A DNA stretch of 64,000 bases from Oscillospiraceae bacterium (GCA_015069095.1 SVJH01000011.1:1-64000), one strand, 5' to 3'; counted from the stretch's first letter, positions 18,140 through 27,727 are shown. The notes: a model not told the origin generated them from the sequence alone. Numbers and translations are program-made.

Positions 18140-21100
18140 ATGAAAAAACTAATATCATTGGTATTATGCCTTATTATGATTGTTTCTTGCTTTTCGTGCG
18201 TTTCATTTGCCGAAAGCGAAATTCAAATTGTAGTAGATGGTAGTTATTTAACAATGGACCAAAGTCCAATTATTGTAGAGGGCAGAACACTTGTTCCTCT
18301 TCGTGCAATTTTTGAAGCACTTGGTGCAACAGTTACTTGGGATGATACTACAAAAACAGCAACAGGTGTTTTGGGCACAACAACAGTATCACTTCAAATT
18401 GACAATACTCAAGCAAAAGTAAACGGAAAAGACGTTACACTTGACGTTCCTGCACAAATTGTAAATAGCAGAACGCTTGTTCCTGTAAGATTTATTTCAG
18501 AATCTTTAGGTCTTAAAGTTGACTGGGACGATGCTACAAAAACTGTAATTATTACAACTCCTTTAAAACTTATAAAGGAATGGAATTTTGAAGATAAAAC
18601 TATTCTTAAAGAAAACGAAGATTTTATTGCAGGCGGCGGAATAAGTGCTAAAAACATTGCAATTTCTACTGAGCAAAATGCAACAGATAACGGGAGTAAA
18701 TCGCTTAAAATGGCAGAGAGAACAAGCTCTAACCACAGAGTTAAACTAATGAATGCATTTAGCGAAGATATGATTGGAAAAACATATACAATCACTGCAA
18801 AAGCATATTTAAGCGATGCATCGGGCTCTGTAAGAATGGGGCTTTACAGTACAACAAATACCGAGTATGCAACAAAACCGATTGCCGAAGTAAGCGTTAA
18901 AGCCGAAAAAGGCAAATGGGTAGATTTAAAACTTACATACAAACACGAAAACACAATTATTACACAAATTGGGTTTGACCAGTATCAAAGTGCAAGAAGC
19001 GATAATATTTTTATCGATGATGTGAAAATTTTCTTAGGTACAGATGAGGTTTTCAAACCTACAAAATATGGCGATCTTACACTTATTAAAGAATGGACAT
19101 TCAACGACACAGAAACTTTTAAAAATAATACAGACTTTATCACAGGTGGCGGCTACAATGCCGATGGCGTATCTGTTTCTGCCGATTTTGATGCAAACGG
19201 AAACGGTAAAAGTTTAAAACTTGACAAAAGAACAAACTTAGCTCACAGAATTAAATTTAAAAATGTATTTACAAAAGAAAACATCGGAAAAGTTTATACA
19301 GTTAAAGCGAAAGTTTATGTTCCTGACTATGATATGATTTCAGTAGTGGGTGCATATTCAGATGTAAATACAATTTATGCAATGAGCCCTATAAGTTATA
19401 CTTCTACACCAATTAAAAAGAATACATGGACGGAAGTTGAATATTCATTTTTACACGAAAAGGAAATGATAACTCAACTTGGATTTGGTCAGGCAGATGG
19501 TAAAACAGTACCGCTCTTCTACATAGACGATGTACAAGTTTTTGAAGGCGGAGTTGTAAAGGAAGAAGTACTTGAAGATTTAACTGTAACTGACGGCCAC
19601 AGACCTGTTCCGACTGAATTTTCAAACGGCAAAGGGTATGATGATTTAATATACTTTGGCGAAGGCAAAAAAACAGCAGACGAACTACTTAAAGCCCTTC
19701 CTGAAGGAAAAGAAGTAGTAGGCGGAAACTATATAGCCGAATACTTACAAAAAAATCTTGAAAAACAGGACAGATACAATCCTGAACACGGAAAACTTGA
19801 AGTAATAGATGTTTCTGGCATGCCTTTTACAAAAGCAGTAAGAGCAACGGTTTATAATCCTTTAGACCCTGCATACGCATTCCAACTCGGTCTTGGAACT
19901 CCTCTTGAGGGCAAAGCAGAAGAAGGCGATGTTTGCCTTTTAAGACTTTGGATGAGAACGGAAAAAGGCGGTCAGGGCGAAGCTCAAATGGGAAATGTTA
20001 TGGTTGTTATTGAAGAAAATGGCGGTGGATATGCCAAAACAATAACAGCAAACGTAACAAATGCAAGTGAATGGAAAGAATTTTACTTCCCGTTTAAATT
20101 CAAAGACAACTATACTCATGCAACAATCCGTCTTGCATACTATACTCAGGTTGTAGATATTGGCGGTTACACAATTACAAATTACGGAAAAGATGTTGAT
20201 ATTGATTCTTTGCCAACCGATACAAACTCTTCTCCTTACCTTGCGCGTGATGCAGCGTGGAGAAAAGAGGCGTGGGAAAGAATTGAAAATATAAGAAAAG
20301 ATAACTTTAGCATAGTTGTAAAAGATAAAAATGGAAATTTGGTAAACGATGCAGATATTAAAGTTAATATGTATGAACACGAATTTGAATGGGGTGTGGC
20401 AATACATTCATCAATTTTAAAAGATGATTTTTACAGAAAAGAACTTCAGAAAAACTTTAATGCAGCGGTATGTGAAAATCATTGCAAATGGAATATTTAC
20501 GATCAGGATCCATCTCTTACAGAAGATATACTTAAAGAGGCAAAAAACATAGGCATTAAATACATAAGAGGTCATCTTTTAGCTCCGCCTGCACCATTTG
20601 TATATACAGAAGGAAATACAACAACACCAAAAGATTTGCCTGAAATATACAACGATAAAGATGCACTTTTAAAAAGAATTAAAGACCATGTAGATGAAAT
20701 TACAACTCATCTTAAAGAGTATATTCCTTATGAATGGGATGTTGTTAACGAAGCTGCAAGACGTCATGATATAAGAGACGAATATGGTCTTGAAATTATA
20801 AAACAGACATACGATATTGCACGTCAGGCAATGGGCGAAACAGGAAGACTTTATTATAACGATTTTACACTTGACCAGACATTTTATGATATGATGGACG
20901 GTTTTGTAGAAGCAGGAATCGACATTGATGGTATAGGACTTCAGTCGCATTACGGCTCTCCTTTAAATCCGGAATCGATTTATAACATATATGAAAAAAT
21001 GGCTGCATACGGAAAACGTCTTAAAGTTACAGAATACGATTTTTCAACAACCGATTTTGAACTTCAGGCAAACTTTACACGTGATTTTATGATAACTACG

Positions 21101-21400
21101 TTTTCACATCCTTCAATGGACGGACTTATTATGTGGGGTTTCAGAGGAGGTGCATCTAATCAGTATGTTCTTTTTGACAGAAACAATAATCCAAAACCGG
21201 CACTCACCGTATGGCAGGATTTAATTTACAATAAATGGTGGACAGACAAAGAAGGAAAAACAGATTCAAATGGTACATTTAATGTAGATGCTTATTTTGG
21301 AGATTATGATATCACAGTAACAAAAGACGGAAAAACATATAAAACGACAGCAAAACTTTATAAAAATTCAGACAGAACATTGGAAGTTGTTATTGACTGA
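18140..21400 (+). CDS. Secreted GH10 xylanase with two CBMs and an altered RGH motif (xylanase 4)
   Basis: The 1086-residue protein has a signal peptide (IVSC at 14-17; SFA at about 24-26), stalk (28-140), two related CBMs in tandem (147-298 and 313-470), second beta-sandwich (485-683), GH10 (705-1033) and C-terminal beta domain. Catalytic glutamates are present: E871 in WDVVNEA and E965 in VTEYDF. The conserved RGHxxxW stretch reads RGHLLAPPA (R810-), so proline 816 replaces the tryptophan of the -1/-2 subsite seen in the other five. Substrate range may differ. RBS GGAGGTAA precedes the ATG. Body resembles xylanase 1, stalk resembles xylanase 3. Confidence 0.91.
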   Translation: MKKLISLVLCLIMIVSCFSCVSFAESEIQIVVDGSYLTMDQSPIIVEGRTLVPLRAIFEALGATVTWDDTTKTATGVLGTTTVSLQIDNTQAKVNGKDVTLDVPAQIVNSRTLVPVRFISESLGLKVDWDDATKTVIITTPLKLIKEWNFEDKTILKENEDFIAGGGISAKNIAISTEQNATDNGSKSLKMAERTSSNHRVKLMNAFSEDMIGKTYTITAKAYLSDASGSVRMGLYSTTNTEYATKPIAEVSVKAEKGKWVDLKLTYKHENTIITQIGFDQYQSARSDNIFIDDVKIFLGTDEVFKPTKYGDLTLIKEWTFNDTETFKNNTDFITGGGYNADGVSVSADFDANGNGKSLKLDKRTNLAHRIKFKNVFTKENIGKVYTVKAKVYVPDYDMISVVGAYSDVNTIYAMSPISYTSTPIKKNTWTEVEYSFLHEKEMITQLGFGQADGKTVPLFYIDDVQVFEGGVVKEEVLEDLTVTDGHRPVPTEFSNGKGYDDLIYFGEGKKTADELLKALPEGKEVVGGNYIAEYLQKNLEKQDRYNPEHGKLEVIDVSGMPFTKAVRATVYNPLDPAYAFQLGLGTPLEGKAEEGDVCLLRLWMRTEKGGQGEAQMGNVMVVIEENGGGYAKTITANVTNASEWKEFYFPFKFKDNYTHATIRLAYYTQVVDIGGYTITNYGKDVDIDSLPTDTNSSPYLARDAAWRKEAWERIENIRKDNFSIVVKDKNGNLVNDADIKVNMYEHEFEWGVAIHSSILKDDFYRKELQKNFNAAVCENHCKWNIYDQDPSLTEDILKEAKNIGIKYIRGHLLAPPAPFVYTEGNTTTPKDLPEIYNDKDALLKRIKDHVDEITTHLKEYIPYEWDVVNEAARRHDIRDEYGLEIIKQTYDIARQAMGETGRLYYNDFTLDQTFYDMMDGFVEAGIDIDGIGLQSHYGSPLNPESIYNIYEKMAAYGKRLKVTEYDFSTTDFELQANFTRDFMITTFSHPSMDGLIMWGFRGGASNQYVLFDRNNNPKPALTVWQDLIYNKWWTDKEGKTDSNGTFNVDAYFGDYDITVTKDGKTYKTTAKLYKNSDRTLEVVID

Positions 21401-21411
21401 TTTAAAACTTA

Positions 21412-21448
21412 TAAAAAGTCAGGTGAATTTAATTCACTTGGCTTTTTT
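21412..21448 (+). terminator. Terminator of xylanase 4
   Basis: Same hairpin as at 14996 (GTCAGGTGAATT / AATTCACTTGGC, T run); the preceding gene end and spacer are also alike. Confidence 0.85.
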
Positions 21449-21527
21449 GTTTTTAACAAATGTGTTATTTATAAAAAAGAGTTCAATATTTGAAATATAA
21501 AAAGTCAATAAAGTAAAAGAATAAGTA

Positions 21528-21556
21528 TTTACTTTTTATGATAAATAGTGTAAAAT
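21528..21556 (+). promoter_or_regulatory. Probable promoter of xylanase 5
   Basis: TTTACT, 17 bases, TAAAAT. It ends five bases before an in-frame GTG at 21561, which therefore is unlikely to be the start. Confidence 0.5.
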
Positions 21557-21587
21557 TAAAGTGTATCAAAATTATGGAGGTAAGAAA

Positions 21588-24500
21588 ATGAAAAAACTAA
21601 TATCATTAGCATTGTGCCTTGTTATGCTTGTTTCATGTTTTTCATTTAATGCATTTGCAGAAACAGAAATAAGTATTATAATCAACGGCAAAAAACTTAC
21701 AATGGACCAAAATCCTGTAATTATTGACGGAAGAACACTTGTTCCTCTTCGTGCAATATTTGAAGGACTTGGTGCACAGGTAGAATGGGACGATTCAGTT
21801 AAAACTGCAATCGGCAAAAGAGATGGAAAAGAAATAAAAATCCAGATTAACAACACAGTAGCAAAAGTAAACGGAAAAGACGTTACACTTGATGTTCCTG
21901 CTCAGCTTATAAACAGCCGAACAATGGTGCCTGTAAGATTTATCTCAGAAGCACTTGGCGAAAAAGTTGACTGGGACGATGCTACAAAAACTGTTATTAT
22001 TACAAGCGAAAATGGTGCAAAAGTAATCACTTTTGACGATGTTACTTCTTTTGTATCCGGAACAGATTTTCAGGTTGGTGGCGCGTATTCCAACAATAAT
22101 ATTGCACTTTCAAATGAAAAAGACCACACAACTGGAAATGGTAAAAGTATACTTGTAGGTAATAGAACACAAACAAGCCAAAGAATTAAATTTATGGGAG
22201 AATATGGCGCAGATTCTTCAATGAATGAATATGTATTTTCTGCTTACATTTACTCTCCTAATGATGCAACTGTAAGATTTGGTACATACGGAACAACAGG
22301 CAGCGAGTTTTCTACAGCCGCAAAACAGAGTTACACTGCAAATGTTAAAGCAAACGAGTGGACACTTATTTCGGGCGAATTTGTATACGATAAAGATGCT
22401 TGTATGATTGGTATTGACCAGCCAGGTGGTTCAAAAACAATTTTGCCTGAATTTTATGTAGATGACATTACTATTGCTGCAAAGGCGCCTAAGCAGGCGG
22501 GTCTTTTAACTTTTGATGATTTAACAGAATTCGTTTCTGAAAAAGATTTTCAGGTTGGCGGTGGTGCTTCTAACGCAAACATTTTCTTGTCTGACGAAAA
22601 AGACCACACTCAAGGAAATGGTAAAAGTATAAAATTCTTTAACAGAAAAGCCGATAATCACAGAATTAAATTTATAAATATTTTAGACGGTATCGAAGGT
22701 GCTGCTAAAATAACAATGTGGGTTTATCCTGATATTGATGCAACTGTAAGAATTGGAGCATATGGCACAACAGGAACAAAATATGCTACACTTGCAAAAG
22801 AAAGCACAACAGTAAATATTAAAGCAAATCAGTGGAACGAAGTTTCGTTTGTTTACACAAAAATAGATAAAGAAGCACTTATGATTGGTATTGACCAGGC
22901 AAAAGGTGCAGATAAAGTTATAAACACAATGTACATTGATGATGTTAAAGCAGAAAAAACAGATCCAAACACTGCTGTAACACTTCAGGGTGTGCCTTGG
23001 CAAGAAACAAGATACTTAAACGCTGACGGAACAAGACCTGTTCCTACAGAATTTAAAAAATCAAGCGATTTAAGAGATTTAATTTATTATGATGAACTTC
23101 CTACAATGGAAGAAGTAATTCCAAAAATTATGCCGCTTGGCGAAGTTGTATTTTCACTTGACGACTTAAAAGACGCTCAGATTATGGGCGAAAGCAAATA
23201 CGGTAAAGTAGAACTTGTAAATATTGAAGATGCAAAATACGATAAAGTTTACAGAGCAACTGTAACAGAATTGCCACAGTATCCATATAATTTTCAGTTC
23301 AAGAAAAAAATTCCTGATAACACATTTTCTACCGGCGATGTTGTAATGGTAAAAATTGTTGCAAGAACAACAGATGGCGGTATTCCTGAATCAAAAACAG
23401 GTCTTGTAGAATTTAATATTGAAAGCAGCGCAGATTCATCTTCATCTAAAATTCTTATCGGCGACTGCTATGCAACAAGCGACTGGACAACAACTTATGC
23501 AACAACAACAATTTCAAATGCATATACAAAAGATATAGACACTAATATCCGTCTTGGATATTATCTTCAGACTGTAGAAATTGCTGAATACGAAATTATA
23601 AACTTCAAAGACAAAGTCAGCATTTCAGACATTCCTTCAAGAGGCATATATCCTAACATGGAAAAAGGTGCCGCATGGAGAGAAGAAGCACTCCAAAGAA
23701 TTGAAAAAATCAGAAAAGAAGACGTTAAAGTTATTGTAAAAGATGCCGCAGGCAACACAGTTGATGCAAAAGTTGATGTAAATATGTACGAACATACATT
23801 CAAATGGGGTACAGTACTTAATCACACAGCAAATAACATTGCCGAAAAAGGCGAACAATACCGTTCAAATATCGTTAAATATTTTAACACAGTAACACTT
23901 GAAAATGACCACAAATGGAAAGCTATTGCTGAAAATCCGGAAGTTGCAAAAGAATATGTTCAGTGGGCACAGGATAACGGTCTTGCGGTAAGAGGACATA
24001 CACTTGTATGGCCAAGTTACAACAGTACATATGCTGTTCCTGAATTTGTAAGAGAAGCTGTTGCAAAAGGCGACAGAGCAAAATTTGATGAACTTGTTAA
24101 AAACCATATTCAAAATACACTTAAAGATTGGAAAGGCAAACTTTCTGACTGGGATTTAACAAACGAACTTGCAAATAACACAGCATTTGTTGATGCATTC
24201 GGTAAAGAAGTATATATTGACTGGCTAAAATGGGCAAAAGAAGCAGACCCTGATACACCGATGTATTTAAGTGAAACTGCAATTGTTGGTATTGAAGACA
24301 AAACACTTAATGTAATGAAAGATTATCTTGAATATATGAACGAAAACAATGCGCCGTACGACGGTATTGCAATTCACGCACATATGTCAAGTTTAATCGA
24401 CCCTGAAAACTTCTATCGCCAACTTACAAGTGTACTTGAAAGTGCTCCTGGCAAAAAAATGCAGATTACAGAGTTTGACCTAAGAAGCCGTGATGTGTAC

Positions 24501-24845
24501 TCAGGTGCTGAATTTATAAGAGATATGCTTATTCTTTTCTACAGCATCGAGCAGATGGAAGGCGTTCATTGTTGGGGATTCTGGGATGGAAGCCATTGGT
24601 TTAATAACGCTCCTTTATTTGATATGAACTGGGAATTAAAACCTTGCGGCGAGCAGTATATTGATATTATTTATAATAAATTCTGGACAAGAGATTCAGG
24701 TAACACTGCAAATGGAGAATATAACCTAAGAGCATTCCACGGTTTATATAACATTACAGCAACAACTGCTGACGGAAAAACAAAAACAATTAAAACAGAA
24801 GTTAAAAAAGGTGCAGACAACACGTTTGTAATTACACTTGACTAA
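21588..24845 (+). CDS. Secreted GH10 xylanase with two CBMs (xylanase 5, divergent)
   Basis: The ATG at 21588 is chosen over an upstream GTG because GGAGGTAA lies right before it and the encoded MKKLISLALCLVMLVSC is the family signal peptide. The 1085-residue protein has stalk (to 142, of the type in xylanases 1 and 2), CBMs at 145-297 and 304-459, second beta-sandwich (477-674), GH10 (695-1030), C-terminal beta domain. Acid/base E860 sits in WDLTNEL and nucleophile E962 in ITEFDL. The barrel is the most divergent of the set: GIAIHAHM replaces GIGLQSHF, although RGHTLVW is intact. It closes the tandem array, converging on a LysR gene. Confidence 0.91.
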   Translation: MKKLISLALCLVMLVSCFSFNAFAETEISIIINGKKLTMDQNPVIIDGRTLVPLRAIFEGLGAQVEWDDSVKTAIGKRDGKEIKIQINNTVAKVNGKDVTLDVPAQLINSRTMVPVRFISEALGEKVDWDDATKTVIITSENGAKVITFDDVTSFVSGTDFQVGGAYSNNNIALSNEKDHTTGNGKSILVGNRTQTSQRIKFMGEYGADSSMNEYVFSAYIYSPNDATVRFGTYGTTGSEFSTAAKQSYTANVKANEWTLISGEFVYDKDACMIGIDQPGGSKTILPEFYVDDITIAAKAPKQAGLLTFDDLTEFVSEKDFQVGGGASNANIFLSDEKDHTQGNGKSIKFFNRKADNHRIKFINILDGIEGAAKITMWVYPDIDATVRIGAYGTTGTKYATLAKESTTVNIKANQWNEVSFVYTKIDKEALMIGIDQAKGADKVINTMYIDDVKAEKTDPNTAVTLQGVPWQETRYLNADGTRPVPTEFKKSSDLRDLIYYDELPTMEEVIPKIMPLGEVVFSLDDLKDAQIMGESKYGKVELVNIEDAKYDKVYRATVTELPQYPYNFQFKKKIPDNTFSTGDVVMVKIVARTTDGGIPESKTGLVEFNIESSADSSSSKILIGDCYATSDWTTTYATTTISNAYTKDIDTNIRLGYYLQTVEIAEYEIINFKDKVSISDIPSRGIYPNMEKGAAWREEALQRIEKIRKEDVKVIVKDAAGNTVDAKVDVNMYEHTFKWGTVLNHTANNIAEKGEQYRSNIVKYFNTVTLENDHKWKAIAENPEVAKEYVQWAQDNGLAVRGHTLVWPSYNSTYAVPEFVREAVAKGDRAKFDELVKNHIQNTLKDWKGKLSDWDLTNELANNTAFVDAFGKEVYIDWLKWAKEADPDTPMYLSETAIVGIEDKTLNVMKDYLEYMNENNAPYDGIAIHAHMSSLIDPENFYRQLTSVLESAPGKKMQITEFDLRSRDVYSGAEFIRDMLILFYSIEQMEGVHCWGFWDGSHWFNNAPLFDMNWELKPCGEQYIDIIYNKFWTRDSGNTANGEYNLRAFHGLYNITATTADGKTKTIKTEVKKGADNTFVITLD

Positions 24846-24881
24846 TAAAAAACGATGCAGAGTAATCTGCATCGTTTTTTT
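24846..24881. terminator. Bidirectional terminator, xylanase 5 / LysR gene
   Basis: AAAACGATGCAGA / TCTGCATCGTTTT stem with T run on plus and A run on the other side, between convergent stops. Confidence 0.88.
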
Positions 24882-25719
24882 ATTCATTTATAAGTATTTC
24901 AAGAAATGAATTTATACATTTTTTTGTGTATCTGTTTTTTGGTATATATGCATTTGTATTTCTTTTAAAATCGCAAACATTTTTTAAGACTACATTTTCT
25001 GAAAAAAGTCCTTCCCACGATTTTGCCGGTGCAAATGCAACGCCAAGACCGTATTCAACACATTTTCTTATGTAAAACGGGTCATCGCTGTAAATTGCAA
25101 TATTAGGCTTGAAATTTAACTTTTCGCCAATTTTTTGAGTTGTATTATATAAACTTGTGCCTTCGTTCATACAAACAAACGGTTCTTTTTTTAGATCTTC
25201 TGTCAAAATTTTTTCTTTTCTTGCAATTGGATTATCTTTTTTTATAGCCAACATAATATCTTCAGTAAGAATAAGTTTTTTTAGAAAGTTCGAATTTGAA
25301 AATTCATCGTCTGCGATTATGATATCAAAATCATTTGTGTTTTCAAAAATTTTATGGCTTATTTCAAAACTTGTATTGGGATAAAGTTTTTTATACTTTT
25401 CAATTTTATTCATAATTGTATTTCTGTTTGTTAAAATTGCAATTTTTATAAGACCTGACAAAGATAAGTCTTTTATCTCCAAAACAGCGTCGTCAATAAG
25501 GTTTATTGCTCTTTTTATTTTTTCGTAAAACTTTTTTCCATGTTCGCTAAGCGAAATACTGTTTGCACTGCGGATAAAAAGTTTAATATCAAGTTCGTTT
25601 TCAAGACGTTTAATGCACTGAGATATATCTGACGGCGGCACAGAAAAAAGCGATGCCGTTTTTGAAAAATTCTCTGTTTTTGCGGCTGATAAAAAGTATT
25701 TAAGTTGTAAAATTTCCAT
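24880..25719 (-). CDS. LysR-family transcriptional regulator
   Basis: The 279-residue protein has an N-terminal winged helix-turn-helix (about 1-60: LQLKYFLSAAKTENFSKTAS and RLENELDIKLFIRS) and a periplasmic-binding-protein-like effector domain (about 90-275). LysR regulators usually control a divergent neighbour; here that is the PQ-loop/alpha-beta hydrolase pair 131 bases away. Control of the xylanase array is possible but not supported by anything in the sequence. The ATG has AGGTGAG upstream. Confidence 0.92.
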   Translation of the reverse strand: MEILQLKYFLSAAKTENFSKTASLFSVPPSDISQCIKRLENELDIKLFIRSANSISLSEHGKKFYEKIKRAINLIDDAVLEIKDLSLSGLIKIAILTNRNTIMNKIEKYKKLYPNTSFEISHKIFENTNDFDIIIADDEFSNSNFLKKLILTEDIMLAIKKDNPIARKEKILTEDLKKEPFVCMNEGTSLYNTTQKIGEKLNFKPNIAIYSDDPFYIRKCVEYGLGVAFAPAKSWEGLFSENVVLKNVCDFKRNTNAYIPKNRYTKKCINSFLEILINE

Positions 25720-25850
25720 TTTCTCACCTCAAAGTTAATTGTATACCAATTTACTATAACTGTCAAGTTATAGCAGAATACTTTAGAATGTTATTTACAA
25801 TATAATAAATTCGTGGTAAAATTTAAAAAAATGATGTTTGGAGGATAATT

Positions 25851-26144
25851 ATGGGACAGTTAGCAGAAATACTTGAAATTATTATGATTGTAAGTTTTGG
25901 TGCGTCGTGGCCGCTTAATGTTATAAAATCATATAAAGCGCGCACAACAAAAGGCAAAAGTTTAGGTTTTTTACTTCTTATTTTCTTTGGGTACATAGCA
26001 GGGATTGCATCTAAACTTGTTTCGCCTTCGTATAAATGGTATGTGCTTTTCTTTTATGTTTTAAATCTTGTTATGGTTGGCGCAGACCTTATTTTATATG
26101 TAAGAAATAAAAAACTTGATAAATTAAAGGAGAATGTACAGTGA
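25851..26144 (+). CDS. Small PQ-loop/SemiSWEET-like membrane protein
   Basis: The 97-residue protein has three hydrophobic segments (about 7-24, 38-58, 64-84). WPLNVIKSYKARTTKGKSL (about 24-42) resembles the PQ-loop pattern of SemiSWEET-type sugar transporters, with PL in place of PQ. Three helices and this length fit a half-transporter that would dimerise. Substrate is unknown. It overlaps the next gene by four bases (GTGA), so it is coupled to the hydrolase. RBS GGAGGATA. Confidence 0.68.
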   Translation: MGQLAEILEIIMIVSFGASWPLNVIKSYKARTTKGKSLGFLLLIFFGYIAGIASKLVSPSYKWYVLFFYVLNLVMVGADLILYVRNKKLDKLKENVQ

Positions 26145-26884
26145 AAATTATAAAAGATATACCTTATGTAGAAAACGGGCACAAAAGACAAAAATTTGAT
26201 ATTTATCTTCCTGATGCTGACACGTTTAAAGTATTTATTTACTTTCACGGCGGCGGATTTAGAACGGGCAGCAAAGATAACGAATTAAACAAAATTTTTG
26301 GTGAGTTTATGACAGATAACGGCTATGCTCTTGTTTGTGCAAATTACCGTCTTTCGCCTGAAGCAAGATATCCTGATTACGTATATGACGCCGCAGCGTG
26401 TGTTGCGCATGTAAAGAAAAATATTGAAAACCACGGAAAATGCGAACGAATATATGTTGGCGGAAGCAGTGCGGGAGCATATCTTTCAATGATGCTTTGC
26501 TTTGATGAAAAATATTTAAAATGGTACGATGTAAATCCTATTGAAATTGACGGTTGGTTCCACGATGCAGGTCAGCCGACATCCCACTTTGGAATAATGC
26601 GCGAAAGAGGATTTGAAAGATATAAAGTTGTTGTTGATGAATCTGCACCAATGTATCACGTTGGCGACCAGAAAGAATATTCTCCAATGCGATTTATTGT
26701 TTCCGATAACGATATGCCCGCAAGATATGAACAGACTATGCTTATGATTGCAACAATGAAAAGTTTTAATTACGATATGGATAAAGTATCGCTTAAAGTT
26801 ATGAATGGTACACACGGTGCATATGCAAAAGACAGAAAACTACTCGGCAGTATGATTTGTGAATTTTTAGATTCGCTAAAGTAA
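26141..26884 (+). CDS. Alpha/beta hydrolase, HSL-type esterase family
   Basis: The 247-residue protein begins with GTG overlapping the upstream stop (GTGA); GGAGAATG lies just before. It carries the oxyanion-hole motif HGGGF (about residues 36-40), ANYRLSPEARYPD, and the nucleophile elbow GGSSAGAYLS (about 106-115), all typical of hormone-sensitive-lipase/acetyl esterase enzymes. The late DND and GTHG stretches provide the likely Asp and His. No signal peptide, so cytoplasmic. Deacylation of imported sugar esters such as acetyl-xylo-oligomers would fit the neighbourhood but is inference. Confidence 0.85.
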   Translation: MKIIKDIPYVENGHKRQKFDIYLPDADTFKVFIYFHGGGFRTGSKDNELNKIFGEFMTDNGYALVCANYRLSPEARYPDYVYDAAACVAHVKKNIENHGKCERIYVGGSSAGAYLSMMLCFDEKYLKWYDVNPIEIDGWFHDAGQPTSHFGIMRERGFERYKVVVDESAPMYHVGDQKEYSPMRFIVSDNDMPARYEQTMLMIATMKSFNYDMDKVSLKVMNGTHGAYAKDRKLLGSMICEFLDSLK

Positions 26885-26887
26885 AAA

Positions 26888-26925
26888 ACAACCCGAACAT
26901 TTTAAAGTGTTCGGGTTTGTTTTTA
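26888..26925 (+). terminator. Terminator after the alpha/beta hydrolase gene
   Basis: AACCCGAACA...TGTTCGGGTT stem followed by a T-rich run. Confidence 0.85.
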
Positions 26926-26933
26926 TTAAATAC

Positions 26934-26962
26934 TTGCAATTATCGGTTTAAAATAGTATAAT
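26934..26962 (+). promoter_or_regulatory. Promoter of the free stalk-domain protein
   Basis: TTGCAA, 17 bases, TATAAT; 33 bases before the ATG. Confidence 0.7.
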
Positions 26963-26994
26963 GTATGTATACATAAATTTTATGGAGGAATAAA

Positions 26995-27723
26995 ATGAAA
27001 AAAATTATAAGTTTGTTATTATGCACGATAATGATTTTAAGTGCAACATCTGTTTTTGCAGATCCTCAGTTTTACGTTGAATTTGAATATGGCGATTATA
27101 CATACAGTTTGGATTACGATTTTCCAAAAGAAACAAGTACAAAAAAAGAAATTATACTTAAAGTTGTAAAATACAACGGCGCAGATGAAGCAAATGCTAC
27201 ACCTGTAAAAAGTATTCCTGCAACAGAACTTATTAAAATAATTTACAACGGCGAGGTAACAAACGAACTTTCTGAAAGATTAAACATTGCCGCTCAAGAA
27301 GGAAGATCAATGTATGTAAGAAAAGCGCTTACTGTTGTTGATAATCTTGTTGTAGATGTTCCAAAAAAAGACCCTAATGAAATTACAGTTATAGTAAACG
27401 GAAAAGTTGTTGCATTTGACCAGACACCTATAATTTCTGAAGGAAGAACACTTGTTCCGCTTCGCGCAATATTTGAAGCATTAAATGCAACTGTACAGTG
27501 GGATGATGCTACAAAAACTGTAAGTGCAATACGCGGCGAAACAAAAATTGCACTTCAGATAGGAAGTACAAATATGTACGTTGGAAGCGAAGTAAAAGTA
27601 CTTGATGTGCCGGCACAAATTATAAATAGCCGTACACTTGTTCCTGTCCGTGCAATAAGTGAAGCATTCGGTTGCACAGTAGGCTGGGACGGAAATACAA
27701 AAACAGTTACAATTACAGAATAA
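26995..27723 (+). CDS. Secreted protein with C-terminal copper-amine-oxidase-N-like stalk domain
   Basis: The 242-residue protein has a signal peptide (1-21, cleavage after VFA), an uncharacterised region (22-125) with YVEFEYGDYTYSLDYDF, and the same stalk domain as the xylanases (about 130-242: VNGKVVAFDQTPI, GRTLVPLRAIFE, NSRTLVPVRAISEAFG), here C-terminal and without any enzyme. Unlike the xylanases, its signal peptide has Ala in place of the lipobox Cys (MILSA). It may be a minimal surface protein that pairs with other stalk domains; function unknown. RBS GGAGGAAT. Confidence 0.82.
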   Translation: MKKIISLLLCTIMILSATSVFADPQFYVEFEYGDYTYSLDYDFPKETSTKKEIILKVVKYNGADEANATPVKSIPATELIKIIYNGEVTNELSERLNIAAQEGRSMYVRKALTVVDNLVVDVPKKDPNEITVIVNGKVVAFDQTPIISEGRTLVPLRAIFEALNATVQWDDATKTVSAIRGETKIALQIGSTNMYVGSEVKVLDVPAQIINSRTLVPVRAISEAFGCTVGWDGNTKTVTITE

Positions 27724-27727
27724 TTTT

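Noticed and set aside
9233-24845. Tandem xylanase array as an assembly artefact
   Set aside because: The catalytic parts differ clearly in length and sequence, and promoters and terminators differ between most copies, so the copies are real paralogues.
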